Source: an uncultured Actinomycetes bacterium
GTDB lineage: Bacteria > Actinomycetota > Actinomycetes > Nanopelagicales > Nanopelagicaceae
DNA: 64,000 nt
Assembly: GCA_903838295.1 (NCBI GenBank)
Contig: CAILXX010000004.1
Span: forward strand, 248,001 to 312,000
Reading direction: 5' to 3'
Each line of letters starts with the position of its first letter. Positions within the stretch are counted from its first letter, which is position 1. The notes beneath the pieces are model-generated. The model was not told the DNA's origin. It ran no database searches and saw only the letters and a program-made list of their open reading frames with translations. A program made the position numbers and the translations under genes. Of the stretch, positions 7,995 to 16,440 are shown piece after piece.

Positions 7995-8918
7995 TTACGG
8001 GGAGGTGAGAACTGTTGGCGTCTGCGTAGCAGTGAGCGTTTCTATGGGTGGTTCAGGCGAAGGAGTCACAGTAGGGACAGCACTCCATTTCAGCCATTTA
8101 GTTACTATTGGAATTTCATTGGCTACAAATGTATAACTATGTCCACCAGAAGCACTACTCAAGGTGTAGCTGGCATTTACACCCTTAAGTTTTTTCGCCC
8201 AAGCTACTGATTGTCCTCTAATCAACGGCGTGTAGTCTTGATGAGATTCCCCAAGGAACCATCGAAACTGATTGGCGACCACGGCAAAATTTGCGGGACT
8301 TTGATAAGCGATTTTTGCAATTTGTGATGATTTATTTCCAAAGACATTGGTGTCATCATCGACGACAAAATATCCAGCTAAGCTGATTATTTGTCCATAA
8401 AGATTAGGATGATGCATCCCAATTGAGGCTGCGCCGTAGCCTCCCATAGAAAATCCGAGGATAGCCCTGTTATCTTTGCTGCGAATACTCCCCGCTTCAA
8501 CTTTATCGATCACGTTGGTGGTCAGCCAAGTTTCAATTTTTGCGCGACCATCGTATGAATCAGCCCATTCTGAGTCAGGATGTGAAATCGAATTGCCATC
8601 TGGGAATACTGCGATAAACGGCGCCGAACCCCCTGCAAACGCCTTAGTCAATTGGGGAATGACTGCCGACATTAATCCACTGGGAGACCCGGGCCAGCCG
8701 TGTAACATATAAACAACGGGTAAGACCGTAATTTGATCTACGGGTACTGCTGGTGTCCACACGTAAACCGTGCGAATCGGGAAGTCTCTTTCGGGGCTGG
8801 GAATTTTTAGTTTAACAAGCGTGGAATTGGGAATGGTTGCCTGGGAATTGTTGATGAGCAAGCCAGTAGCTAGATTTAGGCTGAGGGCGAGTACGAGTAC
8901 CAACCGCCTTGGAATCAT
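7995..8918 (-). CDS. Secreted alpha/beta-hydrolase esterase (esterase D / antigen 85-like)
   Basis: Exported esterase of 307 residues. It begins with a signal peptide (MIPRRLVLVLALSLNLATG) followed by the hydrolase fold of the Esterase_D/PF00756 family. The nucleophile elbow GFSMGGYGA and the oxyanion region MLHGWPG are visible, and GGHSYTF near the C-terminus supplies a likely catalytic histidine. A proline/threonine-rich tail of about 30 residues ends the protein and may be a wall linker. The family includes S-formylglutathione hydrolase, enterochelin esterase and mycolyltransferases; nothing here picks one. The start overlaps the stop of trhO (ATGA), which suggests co-transcription with it. 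Confidence 0.85.
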   Translation of the reverse strand: MIPRRLVLVLALSLNLATGLLINNSQATIPNSTLVKLKIPSPERDFPIRTVYVWTPAVPVDQITVLPVVYMLHGWPGSPSGLMSAVIPQLTKAFAGGSAPFIAVFPDGNSISHPDSEWADSYDGRAKIETWLTTNVIDKVEAGSIRSKDNRAILGFSMGGYGAASIGMHHPNLYGQIISLAGYFVVDDDTNVFGNKSSQIAKIAYQSPANFAVVANQFRWFLGESHQDYTPLIRGQSVAWAKKLKGVNASYTLSSASGGHSYTFVANEIPIVTKWLKWSAVPTVTPSPEPPIETLTATQTPTVLTSP

Positions 8919-9820
8919 CCAATCATCTCAGAATCATTATGACTATTGTCATGCGTACAAGCTTTATTTGCATCGCTTTTTGCACACGTATGGCAAAGCA
9001 GGATAAGGCTATGACAAGAAATCTTTCCACAATTATAAAATTGCTTAGTAGCATCGCCGCATTTTTCACATTCGCCGAGTACGGGAGTGTGGTCTGAAAA
9101 ATCTAGTGTCATACGATTGTCGAAGGTATACAACGAACCTTGCCAAAGCGCATCGTCGCCATATTTTTGGGCATATTTAACAATTCCGCCGTCGATCTGA
9201 TAGACCTCCGTGAATCCATGGTTGACCATGACTGTAGAAAGAATTTCGCATCGGATCCCGCCTGTGCAGTACGTGACAATCGGTTTGTCCTTGAGATGAT
9301 CGTATTTTCCAGATTCGATTTCCTCAACAAAGTCACGTGTATGTAGCACATCTGGCACAATCGCATTTTTGAAGCGACCTATTTTGGCCTCAAAAGAATT
9401 CCGCCCATCAAAGAAGTAGACGTCATCTCCGCGTTCTTCAACTAATTTATTGACCGCATATGGCTTTAAATGAGTTCCACCATTAACCACGCCTCGCTCA
9501 TCAACTTGCAAATCGAAGTTCAGATGAAAATCAACAAGTTCATCTTTCACCTTGATTTTTAAGGCAGGGAATTCATTGCCAGTTCCTTCAGACCACTTAA
9601 ATTCTATTCGCTTAAACCCAGCATATTTCTTGGTGGCGCTGACGTATTTCTTAAGGTCGGACATATTGCCGCCCAATGTTCCGTTGATGCCGTGCTTAGA
9701 AATTAGAACTCGTCCCTTTAAATTTAAATCGCCAGCAAGCTTCTGTTGCCAAAGCCGAATAGCTTCAGGGTCTTGCAGCGGCGTGAAGCCGTAATACAAG
9801 ATAACCTTCTGCAGTTCCAT
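8915..9820 (-). CDS. trhO: tRNA uridine(34) hydroxylase, rhodanese family (TrhO/YceA)
   Basis: Oxygen-dependent hydroxylase that makes 5-hydroxyuridine at the wobble position of certain tRNAs. The 301-residue chain has the family order: an N-terminal acylphosphatase-like domain (about 1-105), then a rhodanese domain with the active loop CTGGIRCE (Cys185, Cys191). A cysteine-rich C-terminal segment (CEKCG, then CGKISCH and LCHTC) probably binds a metal and is common in this family. It was long annotated as a rhodanese-related sulfurtransferase. It starts the minus-strand pair with the esterase gene, which overlaps it by four bases. Confidence 0.93.
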   Translation of the reverse strand: MELQKVILYYGFTPLQDPEAIRLWQQKLAGDLNLKGRVLISKHGINGTLGGNMSDLKKYVSATKKYAGFKRIEFKWSEGTGNEFPALKIKVKDELVDFHLNFDLQVDERGVVNGGTHLKPYAVNKLVEERGDDVYFFDGRNSFEAKIGRFKNAIVPDVLHTRDFVEEIESGKYDHLKDKPIVTYCTGGIRCEILSTVMVNHGFTEVYQIDGGIVKYAQKYGDDALWQGSLYTFDNRMTLDFSDHTPVLGECEKCGDATKQFYNCGKISCHSLILLCHTCAKSDANKACTHDNSHNDSEMIG

Positions 9821-9905
9821 GTGCAGATTCTACTCGGGTGTTTGGGCGTCTGAGTTGGGGCTAAGAATCAACAGGAATTAAGTAGTTCAACACTAGAATT
9901 AGAGC

Positions 9906-10313
9906 ATGGCCCGCACAACGCGTGAAAAATTCTGGGAGCGTATTTGGGCCTCCACGGTCGTTCTTTATACTTTCTGTGCGACATTTGTTGTTTACAAAGA
10001 GCTGAGCAAGTACGGGGTTAATTGGGTCTGGTACCTCGTTATTGATGTACCTACATCGTGGCTATATGGAATTACCAGCGCCCGGTTGGTAATGGCCGTG
10101 GTTAGGAGGCGATGGGGCCAGATTCAAAAATGGGGGTGGCTGGCAGCTGCCAATTTCGCAATTCCACAGCTCTATATTTTGATAACAGCTCGCAAGGCCC
10201 CCCACAACGTCTACCTAATTATCTATTCTGTTATTGCAGTACTAGTGATATTTGCCCTTGGTGGAATCGCAAGCCAGGTGAGTAATGCCCGTAAGAATTT
10301 GAAGACGATATGA
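9906..10313 (+). CDS. Small membrane protein of unknown function
   Basis: 135 residues with about four hydrophobic segments (near 15-30, 40-60, 78-95 and 103-122) and basic loops, so probably an inner-membrane protein. I do not recognise a family. It begins with ATG, ends eight bases before the next gene and is divergent from trhO. It could share a transcript with the downstream aminotransferase, but nothing in the sequence ties their functions together. Confidence 0.75.
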   Translation: MARTTREKFWERIWASTVVLYTFCATFVVYKELSKYGVNWVWYLVIDVPTSWLYGITSARLVMAVVRRRWGQIQKWGWLAAANFAIPQLYILITARKAPHNVYLIIYSVIAVLVIFALGGIASQVSNARKNLKTI

Positions 10314-10320
10314 TAATTAT

Positions 10321-11463
10321 ATGAAAGTTGAAGGAGTTCCACTAGACATTTTACAGACGCGCACAAGTGAAAAATGGAGTCGTTATCCTCACGATATTTT
10401 GCCTATGCCGGTTGCAGAGATGGATTTTGAGCTTGCCCAACCAATTCGCGACTTATTAGTCGGCATGGTTCTCAATTCCGACACCGGTTATATGGGAAAT
10501 GTTGATTCCCTAGGTCAGAATTTCGCGAAGTTTGCTTCTCACTATTGGAGTTGGAACGTAGAGCCGGAACAGTTATTTATCTGTACCGACGTCGGAGTCG
10601 GCATGGTTGAATTTGGCAGGACTTTCTTGAAGCCAGGTGAAAAAGTATTGGTACATTCACCGGTGTACATGAATATGTATAACTGGATCAACGAATTAAA
10701 ATGCGAGAAAGTGGATGTCCCGCTTTTGCAAGATGGTATGGATTACACAATAGATTTAGATGGAATCGAAGAAGCCTATAAAAGTGGCATAAAAGCTCAT
10801 TTCCTCTGTCATCCTCACAATCCGGTTGGTATGGTTTTTACCCAACCACAACTAGCTCAAATCGCAGAACTCGCAAAGCAATATGGCGTCGTTATCATGA
10901 GTGACGAAATTCATGGACCATTGGTTTTCGCAGATCAGCCTTTTGTCCCTTGGCTTGCAGTTAGCGAGACTGCTCGTGAAGTAGGAGTTGTTGTTACATC
11001 TGCGAGCAAGACATGGAATTTAGCTGGACTTAAGTGCGCCTTTATTATTACGCAATCGGAGCGTATGAGTGAGTTGGCTAAGTCGATGCCACCGTCAGTT
11101 AAGTTCCGTGCCTCCTTGTTCGGAGCTCATGCCGCCGCCAAGGCCTTTGAATGTACCGAATGGTATGAAGCGATGCTCACTACTTTGGACCGCAACCGCA
11201 AGTTTCTAAAAGTGCAATTAGCGGAAAATCTTCCCAAAGCTAGATACCGAATTCCGGATAGCACGTTTTTGTCGTGGATTGATTTAAGTGCTTATGAGTT
11301 GGGACCGAATCCTGCAGAAGCCCTATTGGAACGGGGGAAGTTAGTGGTGACCCCTGGACATTTATTCGGCCCCACTCATGATCAGTTTATCCGTCTCAAT
11401 TTTGCCACCAGCGAAGAGATTATTGCTGAAGGTGTACATCGCATCGTAAAAAGTTTAAATTAG
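10321..11463 (+). CDS. PLP-dependent C-S lyase / aminotransferase (PatB/MalY type)
   Basis: Fold-type I pyridoxal-phosphate enzyme of 380 residues, close to the cystathionine beta-lyase/PatB group that splits cysteine conjugates and cystathionine into a thiol, pyruvate and ammonia. Visible marks are the N-terminal WSRYPHDILPMPVAEMDF, typical of MalY/PatB, the cofactor region SDEIHGPLVF and the Schiff-base lysine in TSASKTWNLAGLK (about Lys230). RLNFATS near the end holds the substrate-carboxylate arginine. Methionine synthesis or sulfur scavenging is likely. An ordinary aminotransferase activity cannot be excluded from sequence alone. Confidence 0.88.
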   Translation: MKVEGVPLDILQTRTSEKWSRYPHDILPMPVAEMDFELAQPIRDLLVGMVLNSDTGYMGNVDSLGQNFAKFASHYWSWNVEPEQLFICTDVGVGMVEFGRTFLKPGEKVLVHSPVYMNMYNWINELKCEKVDVPLLQDGMDYTIDLDGIEEAYKSGIKAHFLCHPHNPVGMVFTQPQLAQIAELAKQYGVVIMSDEIHGPLVFADQPFVPWLAVSETAREVGVVVTSASKTWNLAGLKCAFIITQSERMSELAKSMPPSVKFRASLFGAHAAAKAFECTEWYEAMLTTLDRNRKFLKVQLAENLPKARYRIPDSTFLSWIDLSAYELGPNPAEALLERGKLVVTPGHLFGPTHDQFIRLNFATSEEIIAEGVHRIVKSLN

Positions 11464-11578
11464 GAGCTAAATCCTTCGCCGGCCATGCGGGTATTTGCGT
11501 GGACAGGGAGACGTACTAGACCACAACTATTGCAGGACTATTGCAGACATTTATGCTGTTAACTGCTTCAATATCCTC

Positions 11579-12937
11579 ATGACTCAACCGATAGCAGATC
11601 CAAGCCGCGGCAAGGAAGTATTTGACCTAGATCGCGCCCATGTATTCCATTCCTGGTCGGCACAAGCACAGATATCACCACTGCCAGTGGCTGGTGGTGA
11701 AGGCAGCTATTTTTGGGATTTTGATGGAAAGAAATATCTCGACTTTTCTTGTCAATTGGTCTTTACCAATATTGGATTCCAGCACCCAAAAGTAGTTAAA
11801 GCGATTCAAGATCAAGCTGGACTGCTGACTACGGTCGCACCACAACACGCAAATGAAGCACGTAGCGAAGCAGCGAAGAGAATTACGGATCGAGCAGGTG
11901 CGCACCTTAATAAAGTTTTCTTCACAAATGGTGGAGCCGATGCAGTAGAGAACGCAATTCGCATGGCGCGACTGCACACAGGTCGCAACAAGATTCTCTC
12001 CTTCTACCGTAGCTATCACGGCAACACCGCAGCCGCCATCGCGTCAACGGGGGATCCCCGCCGTTGGCCAAATGAATACGCGACTGGTCACATTCATTTC
12101 TTTGGTCCCTATCAATACCGTTCTGCATTTTGGGCAAAGGATGAAGCCGAAGAATGCAAGCGTGCTTTGGAGCACCTAGAGCAAGTAATAATTTTCGAAG
12201 GTTCGGCAACAATTGCTGCGATTTTGATCGAGTCGGTAGTCGGCACTGCTGGAGTACTGGTGCCACCTAACGGATATCTTGAAGGCGTTCGCGCGCTCTG
12301 CGATAAATATGGAATTAAATGGATCGCGGATGAAGTCATGTCAGGCTTCGGTCGGACCGGTAAATGGTTCGCTTACCAAAATTGGTCTGCCGAGCCTGAT
12401 CTAATTGTCTTCGCAAAAGGAGTGAACAGTGGTTATGTGCCTCTAGGCGGGGTGATCATCAGTGATGAAATTGCAGCGACTTTTAGCGAGCGGGCATTCC
12501 CTGGCGGTCTTACCTATAGTGGACATCCACTCGCCACGGCGGCTGCGGTTGCGACCATTGACGTGATGACCGAAGAGAAGATTGTCGAAAATGCTGCGGC
12601 TATTGGCCAAAATGTTATTAAGCCACTGCTTCAGGAATTAATGGCAAAACACAAGGTCATTGGCGAAGTGAGAGGCTTGGGAGTCTTCTGGGCGATGGAC
12701 TTGGTTAAGGACCGTGCAACTCATGAACCTCTCGCACCTTATGGTGCCAGTAGTCCAGCCATGAACGAACTCGTCGCTGCTTGCAAGAAATTAGGTCTCA
12801 TGCCATTTAATAATTACAACCGGATGCATATTTGCCCACCATGTAACGTAAGTGAAGCCGAAGTTCGCGAAGGCTTTGCAATCTTGGACCAAGCCCTTAC
12901 ATCAATTGCACATCACTACACAGGAGCCGACAAGTGA
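11579..12937 (+). CDS. Class III aminotransferase, probably beta-alanine/omega-amino acid type
   Basis: PLP enzyme of 452 residues from ATG 11579. The open frame reaches back to GTG 11495, but that extension does not look like the family. It begins with DRAHVFHSWSAQ, a form found in actinobacterial enzymes encoded next to mmsA. The cofactor site has the class III pattern: WIADEVMSGFGRTGKW, then FAKGVNSGYVPLGG with Lys280 as the Schiff base. The next gene overlaps by four bases and encodes a CoA-acylating semialdehyde dehydrogenase. The pair would turn beta-alanine plus pyruvate into malonate semialdehyde and then acetyl-CoA. A related amino donor such as beta-aminoisobutyrate or taurine is possible. 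Confidence 0.88.
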   Translation: MTQPIADPSRGKEVFDLDRAHVFHSWSAQAQISPLPVAGGEGSYFWDFDGKKYLDFSCQLVFTNIGFQHPKVVKAIQDQAGLLTTVAPQHANEARSEAAKRITDRAGAHLNKVFFTNGGADAVENAIRMARLHTGRNKILSFYRSYHGNTAAAIASTGDPRRWPNEYATGHIHFFGPYQYRSAFWAKDEAEECKRALEHLEQVIIFEGSATIAAILIESVVGTAGVLVPPNGYLEGVRALCDKYGIKWIADEVMSGFGRTGKWFAYQNWSAEPDLIVFAKGVNSGYVPLGGVIISDEIAATFSERAFPGGLTYSGHPLATAAAVATIDVMTEEKIVENAAAIGQNVIKPLLQELMAKHKVIGEVRGLGVFWAMDLVKDRATHEPLAPYGASSPAMNELVAACKKLGLMPFNNYNRMHICPPCNVSEAEVREGFAILDQALTSIAHHYTGADK

Positions 12938-14424
12938 GTAAAAAGATTAGTCATTACATAAACGGTAAAATTCATGATGGCTCATTCGATAGATCTGGTG
13001 AAATATTCAATCCAGCAACTGGAGAAATCACGGGGTTGGTTGATTTCGCAACGCCAGCATTAGTTGATGAAACAGTTAAGGCGGCAACCATAGCGGCGCA
13101 AGCATGGGGAAAAACTTCCCTCACTAAGCGCGTACAGACGCTCTTTGCATTCCGCGAAATTCTCAATGCTCGGAAAGAAGAATTAGCTGCCGTTATTACT
13201 TCAGAACATGGCAAAGTGCTGAGCGATGCGCTTGGCGAAGTCACTCGTGGGCTAGAAGTAGCTGAATTTGCTTGCGGTATTCCTCACCTTCTCAAAGGTG
13301 GCTATTCTGAAGGCGTTTCGACAGGTATCGATGTCTACTCGATTCGCCAGCCTTTAGGCGTAGTCGGAATCATCTCGCCATTCAATTTCCCAGCGATGGT
13401 TCCCATGTGGTTCTTCCCGGTCGCAATTGCTACTGGCAATGCCGTGATCCTCAAACCTTCAGAGAAGGATCCATCGGCTGCCATGATGATTGCGCAGATG
13501 TGGGAGCAAGCAGGTTTACCAGCAGGCGTGTTCAATGTTCTCCATGGTGACAAAGTTGCAGTGGATGCAATGTTGCAACATCCTGGAATCAAATCGATCT
13601 CCTTCGTTGGCTCGACTCCAATCGCACAATACATTTATGAGACGGGAACTAAACATGGCAAGCGTATCCAGGCGCTTGGCGGTGCCAAGAACCACATGCT
13701 GGTCCTACCTGATGCTGATTTAGATTTAGCTGCTGATGCGGCAGTGAATGCTGGTTTTGGCTCTGCTGGCGAACGTTGCATGGCAATTTCTGTGCTTGTC
13801 GCGGTTGAGCCCGTTGCTGACAAGATTATTGAAAAGATCAAAGATCGAATGATCAAACTTAGTACCGGCGATGGAACCAAAGGTACAGATATGGGCCCAT
13901 TGGTTACGCGCGTGCATCGCGACAAAGTCGCTGGCTATGTAGAAGCCGGCGTCAAAGAAGGTGCAACACTGGTTGTCGATGGTCGAAACCCAACCGTCAA
14001 CGGCGCCGCAAATGGTTTTTGGCTTGGACCTACCTTGTTCGACAACGTGACTGCAAATATGTCGATTTATACCGACGAGATCTTTGGGCCAGTACTCAGC
14101 GTTGTGCGCGTAAAGTCATATGAAGAGGGCGTGAAGCTAATTAACGAGCATATCTACGGCAACGGAACCGCTATCTTCACAAATGATGGTGGCGCAGCTC
14201 GTCGATTCCAAAATGAAATCCAAGTCGGAATGATCGGCATCAACGTCCCAATCCCAGTTCCTGCTGCCTACTACTCCTTTGGTGGATGGAAGTCCTCCTT
14301 GTTCGGCGATACTCACGCGCATGGAACCGAAGGGGTCCATTTCTTCACCCGTGGGAAAGTAGTGACCAGTAGATGGCTAGATCCGAGTCATGGCGGAATC
14401 AATTTAGGATTCCCTCAGAATTAG
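12934..14424 (+). CDS. mmsA: CoA-acylating methylmalonate-semialdehyde dehydrogenase
   Basis: Oxidises malonate or methylmalonate semialdehyde with NAD+ and CoA to acetyl- or propionyl-CoA plus CO2. The 496 residues carry the MmsA marks: SPFNFPAMVPMWFFPVAI in the cofactor domain and the catalytic Cys282 in GSAGERCMAIS. As in other MmsA proteins, the usual general-base glutamate is replaced (ALGGAKNHMLVLPDADLD). GTG 12934 overlaps the aminotransferase stop, so both come from one transcript. The substrate may come from beta-alanine, pyrimidine or valine breakdown; the neighbour favours beta-alanine. Confidence 0.93.
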   Translation: MSKKISHYINGKIHDGSFDRSGEIFNPATGEITGLVDFATPALVDETVKAATIAAQAWGKTSLTKRVQTLFAFREILNARKEELAAVITSEHGKVLSDALGEVTRGLEVAEFACGIPHLLKGGYSEGVSTGIDVYSIRQPLGVVGIISPFNFPAMVPMWFFPVAIATGNAVILKPSEKDPSAAMMIAQMWEQAGLPAGVFNVLHGDKVAVDAMLQHPGIKSISFVGSTPIAQYIYETGTKHGKRIQALGGAKNHMLVLPDADLDLAADAAVNAGFGSAGERCMAISVLVAVEPVADKIIEKIKDRMIKLSTGDGTKGTDMGPLVTRVHRDKVAGYVEAGVKEGATLVVDGRNPTVNGAANGFWLGPTLFDNVTANMSIYTDEIFGPVLSVVRVKSYEEGVKLINEHIYGNGTAIFTNDGGAARRFQNEIQVGMIGINVPIPVPAAYYSFGGWKSSLFGDTHAHGTEGVHFFTRGKVVTSRWLDPSHGGINLGFPQN

Positions 14425-14437
14425 CTTCTCGGGATTT

Positions 14438-14453
14438 TGAGTGCTAGCACTCA
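14438..14453. promoter_or_regulatory. 16-bp perfect palindrome upstream of the acetate transporter
   Basis: TGAGTGCTAGCACTCA is its own reverse complement, with no loop bases, which suits a dimeric DNA-binding protein better than an RNA terminator. It lies 14 bases after mmsA and about 134 before satP. The halves equal those of the CIRCE element but in fused, inside-out order, so HrcA is unlikely. The regulator is unknown. Confidence 0.4.
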
Positions 14454-14539
14454 GTATCTACGCTCAATAGACCAAAAAATTATCGGGTTGATAGATAGCG
14501 CCTTCACGGCCTTTGGCCTCACCCAGGCGGATACTTTAT

Positions 14540-14566
14540 GTGGGATCGTCAACGGTGACGTTCCAC
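14540..14566 (+). other. Leader hairpin just before the satP ribosome binding site
   Basis: GTGGGA and TTCCAC at the base, and CGTC and GACG above a one-base bulge, form a ten-pair stem with an AACGGT loop. It ends 20 bases before the satP ATG and just upstream of AAGGGGAAG. It could modulate translation or mRNA stability. I do not recognise a riboswitch class in the 160-base leader. Confidence 0.35.
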
Positions 14567-14586
14567 TCAAGTAAGGGGAAGTTCAT

Positions 14587-15132
14587 ATGGCCGATTCAAA
14601 AATCGCTGATCCGCTCCCACTGGGACTGGCAGCTTTTGGTATCACATTGATCATGCTCAGTAGTTTGAATGCAGGACTATGGCACGGTGCTGGTGGCGGC
14701 GCTCTCATAGGCACCTCGATATTTCTAGGCGGAATAACACTATTTTTCGTTGGACTGCTTGAGTTCTTCCGTGGCAATACATTCACGGCCACTGTCTTCA
14801 CAGCATTTGGCGCTTTCTGGTCTTCTGCTTGGTATTGGCTTACCAACCCAGCCGTTCAGGCAAAGGGCTCCTTGGGAGTCTTTATCGGATGCTTCGCTAT
14901 CGCATCAATCGTGATGTGGGTTGTCGCGATGCGACTTGGTATCCACTTCAATCTTCTCTTTTTCTTGCTTATGGTGACCTTATTTGCCGAGGCATATGGC
15001 AATTGGGGTGGCGGTCATTCCGGCGCCGTGAAATTAGGCGGATGGACTGGCATCGTCACTTCGGTGATCGCAATTTATATTGCGGCAAAAATGCTTATCA
15101 ACGAGGCGTACGGTAAGGCGGTTCTTCCCTAA
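14587..15132 (+). CDS. satP: Acetate/succinate transporter, GPR1/FUN34/SatP (AceTr) family
   Basis: Inner-membrane channel-like carrier for acetate and succinate, 181 residues with six hydrophobic segments. The family signature near the N-terminus is present as ADPLPLGLAAFGITL (usually NPxPLGL). Glycine-rich helices and the late FAEAYGNWGGG segment also fit. The position after a gene pair that yields acetyl-CoA suggests a role in two-carbon metabolism, though a long leader separates them and regulation may differ. A strong two-way terminator follows. Confidence 0.9.
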   Translation: MADSKIADPLPLGLAAFGITLIMLSSLNAGLWHGAGGGALIGTSIFLGGITLFFVGLLEFFRGNTFTATVFTAFGAFWSSAWYWLTNPAVQAKGSLGVFIGCFAIASIVMWVVAMRLGIHFNLLFFLLMVTLFAEAYGNWGGGHSGAVKLGGWTGIVTSVIAIYIAAKMLINEAYGKAVLP

Positions 15133-15170
15133 TAATGGCTAGTAATGGCCAGTAACTGCAGGAAATTGCT

Positions 15171-15220
15171 TCAATGACAAAACCCCCGACCTAATAACTG
15201 GTCGGGGGTTTTGTCATTGA
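15171..15220. terminator. Bidirectional terminator between satP and lexA
   Basis: Perfect 21-bp inverted repeat (15171-15191 and 15200-15220) around the 8-base loop TAATAACT. The GC core (CCCCCGACC/GGTCGGGGG) is flanked by AAAA on the left and TTTT on the right, so it can stop transcripts from both converging genes. Confidence 0.95.
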
Positions 15221-15222
15221 AA

Positions 15223-15879
15223 CTAGCGAACAGATCGAAGTACCGCAGTCACCTTGCCCAAGATTTCTGCTCCATCGGCAGGAATTGGGGAGTAATTGTC
15301 ATTAGCTGGGAGCAGCCAATAATGTCCATCCTTTTTGGAGAAAGTTTTTACGGTCGCTTCGCCATCGATCATGGCGGCAACGATCTCGCCTTTTTCGGCG
15401 TTCTTCTGCGAGCGAATTACGACAAAGTCGCCATCGCAGATAGCTAAGTCGATCATCGAATCGCCAACGACTTTGAGCAGGAAGAGATCTCCTTGGCCAA
15501 CTAATGACTCTGGAAGAGGGAAGACCTCTTCCACTTGTTGCTCGGCGAGGATCGGCCCGCCGGCAGCGATACGCCCCACAAGGGGAATATTGACTGTCTT
15601 ATCTGGCTTGATGGAATCCTGATCGTTGGGATCGGTCACTTCGAAAGCACGACCTTTGGAAGCATCCTTACGAATGAAACCTTTTTCTACGAGGGCTTCT
15701 ATCTGATATTTGACGGAAGCTGGCGAAGCGAGGCCGGCTGCCAGGCCGATCTCTCGCATCGAAGGGGGGTAACCGTTGCTCTCGATTGCGCTCTTAATGA
15801 CGCTCAGGATTAGTTGCTGGCGCGTAGTCAGTCCATTGTCATCCGCTGGACCGTCGGGAAGTTCACTGATTTTGCTCAT
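15223..15879 (-). CDS. lexA: LexA, SOS-response repressor
   Basis: Repressor that cleaves itself when RecA filaments form. The 218 residues show a winged helix DNA-binding domain (about 17-82, with YPPSMREIGLAAGL as the helix-turn-helix), a linker, the cleavage site in GRIAAGGPI (Ala106-Gly107), and the catalytic Ser141 (VGDSM) and Lys178 (EATVK). The length suits actinobacterial LexA. It is transcribed away from a LysM gene; a LexA-type operator about 31 bases before its ATG indicates autoregulation. Confidence 0.97.
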   Translation of the reverse strand: MSKISELPDGPADDNGLTTRQQLILSVIKSAIESNGYPPSMREIGLAAGLASPASVKYQIEALVEKGFIRKDASKGRAFEVTDPNDQDSIKPDKTVNIPLVGRIAAGGPILAEQQVEEVFPLPESLVGQGDLFLLKVVGDSMIDLAICDGDFVVIRSQKNAEKGEIVAAMIDGEATVKTFSKKDGHYWLLPANDNYSPIPADGAEILGKVTAVLRSVR

Positions 15880-15910
15880 GGGTTAAGGGTAGAGCAGTTT
15901 TCGCAAAAAG

Positions 15911-15926
15911 TCGAACAAGTGTTCGA
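15911..15926. promoter_or_regulatory. LexA operator (SOS box) for lexA
   Basis: TCGAACAAGTGTTCGA has two perfect 7-base arms around two central bases and matches the Gram-positive/actinobacterial SOS box (GAAC-N4-GTTC). It lies about 31 bases upstream of the lexA start, where LexA would block its own promoter. Confidence 0.9.
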
Positions 15927-15933
15927 AATTTTC

Positions 15934-15962
15934 TTGCCAATGTCGGTGGGGGCATGTATTGT
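15934..15962 (+). promoter_or_regulatory. Probable sigma-70-type promoter of the LysM gene
   Basis: TTGCCA (15934-15939) and TATTGT (15957-15962) are separated by 17 bases, close to the consensus. The predicted transcript start near 15969 falls next to the second LexA operator, which would make repression direct. Confidence 0.5.
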
Positions 15963-15969
15963 TTCTCTT

Positions 15970-15985
15970 AGAACAGGTGTTCGAA
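15970..15985. promoter_or_regulatory. Second LexA operator, for the LysM gene
   Basis: The core GAACAGGTGTTC (15971-15982) is a GAAC-N4-GTTC box, with TCGAA extending the right arm. It lies about 46 bases before the LysM ATG and just downstream of the proposed promoter. Two boxes in one divergent region suggest each gene has its own operator. Confidence 0.8.
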
Positions 15986-16028
15986 TCCCCTCGGCCACCG
16001 TTTAAAGTAAATATAAAGGAGCTTCCCC

Positions 16029-16337
16029 ATGGCTACTAAATTAACCGCTAGAGGTCGTAACGTGGTTCGTGCCTCAGCTGGAATTTCGTTATTGATAGTG
16101 ATCGGCGCTGGTTTTAGCGCTGTCGGTAATGCTTCTGAGAAAGTCATCCCATCCACGCCTTCTTCGAGCGGATATGTTCGCGTAGTCGTAGAAGCTGGCG
16201 AGACCCTCTGGTCGGTTGCTTCAATGGTGGCTGGCAATGGATCAATAACCGATGTCGAACAGAAGATCGTCGATGCCAATAATCTACAAGGTCCAGATCT
16301 AAGCGCTGGGATGCGCTTGTGGGTCCCGACAAAATAA
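16029..16337 (+). CDS. LysM-domain membrane protein, probable SOS-induced division inhibitor (ChiZ/DivS-like)
   Basis: 102 residues: a basic start, one membrane helix at about 15-33, a short Ser/Pro linker and a LysM domain (about 50-100, from YVRVVVEAGETLW to MRLWVP). LysM binds the glycan of peptidoglycan on the outside. The gene lies divergent from lexA with a LexA box in front, as does mycobacterial Rv2719c (ChiZ) and corynebacterial divS, which slow division during DNA damage. The match is by layout and architecture. The start has AAAGGAGC upstream. Confidence 0.85.
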   Translation: MATKLTARGRNVVRASAGISLLIVIGAGFSAVGNASEKVIPSTPSSSGYVRVVVEAGETLWSVASMVAGNGSITDVEQKIVDANNLQGPDLSAGMRLWVPTK

Positions 16338-16440
16338 TCGCTTCTGAAGAGAGTCAGCCCCTCGAAAACTATTGATTCACCTACTCCAGAGGCGTACCGT
16401 CCAACTCAAGCGGAAGCCGTTCCGCACCTAGGGAGCGAAA

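Noticed and set aside
14439-14452. CIRCE element for HrcA
   Set aside because: CIRCE has TTAGCACTC and GAGTGCTAA nine bases apart. Here the halves are fused in reverse order, and no chaperone gene follows.
15970-15999. tRNA 3' end (T-arm GTGTTCGAATCCCC and CGGCCACC)
   Set aside because: The stretch recalls a T-loop and acceptor end, but no D-arm, anticodon arm or matching 5' acceptor precedes it. The GAAC-N4-GTTC symmetry and its place before the LysM gene make a LexA box the better reading.
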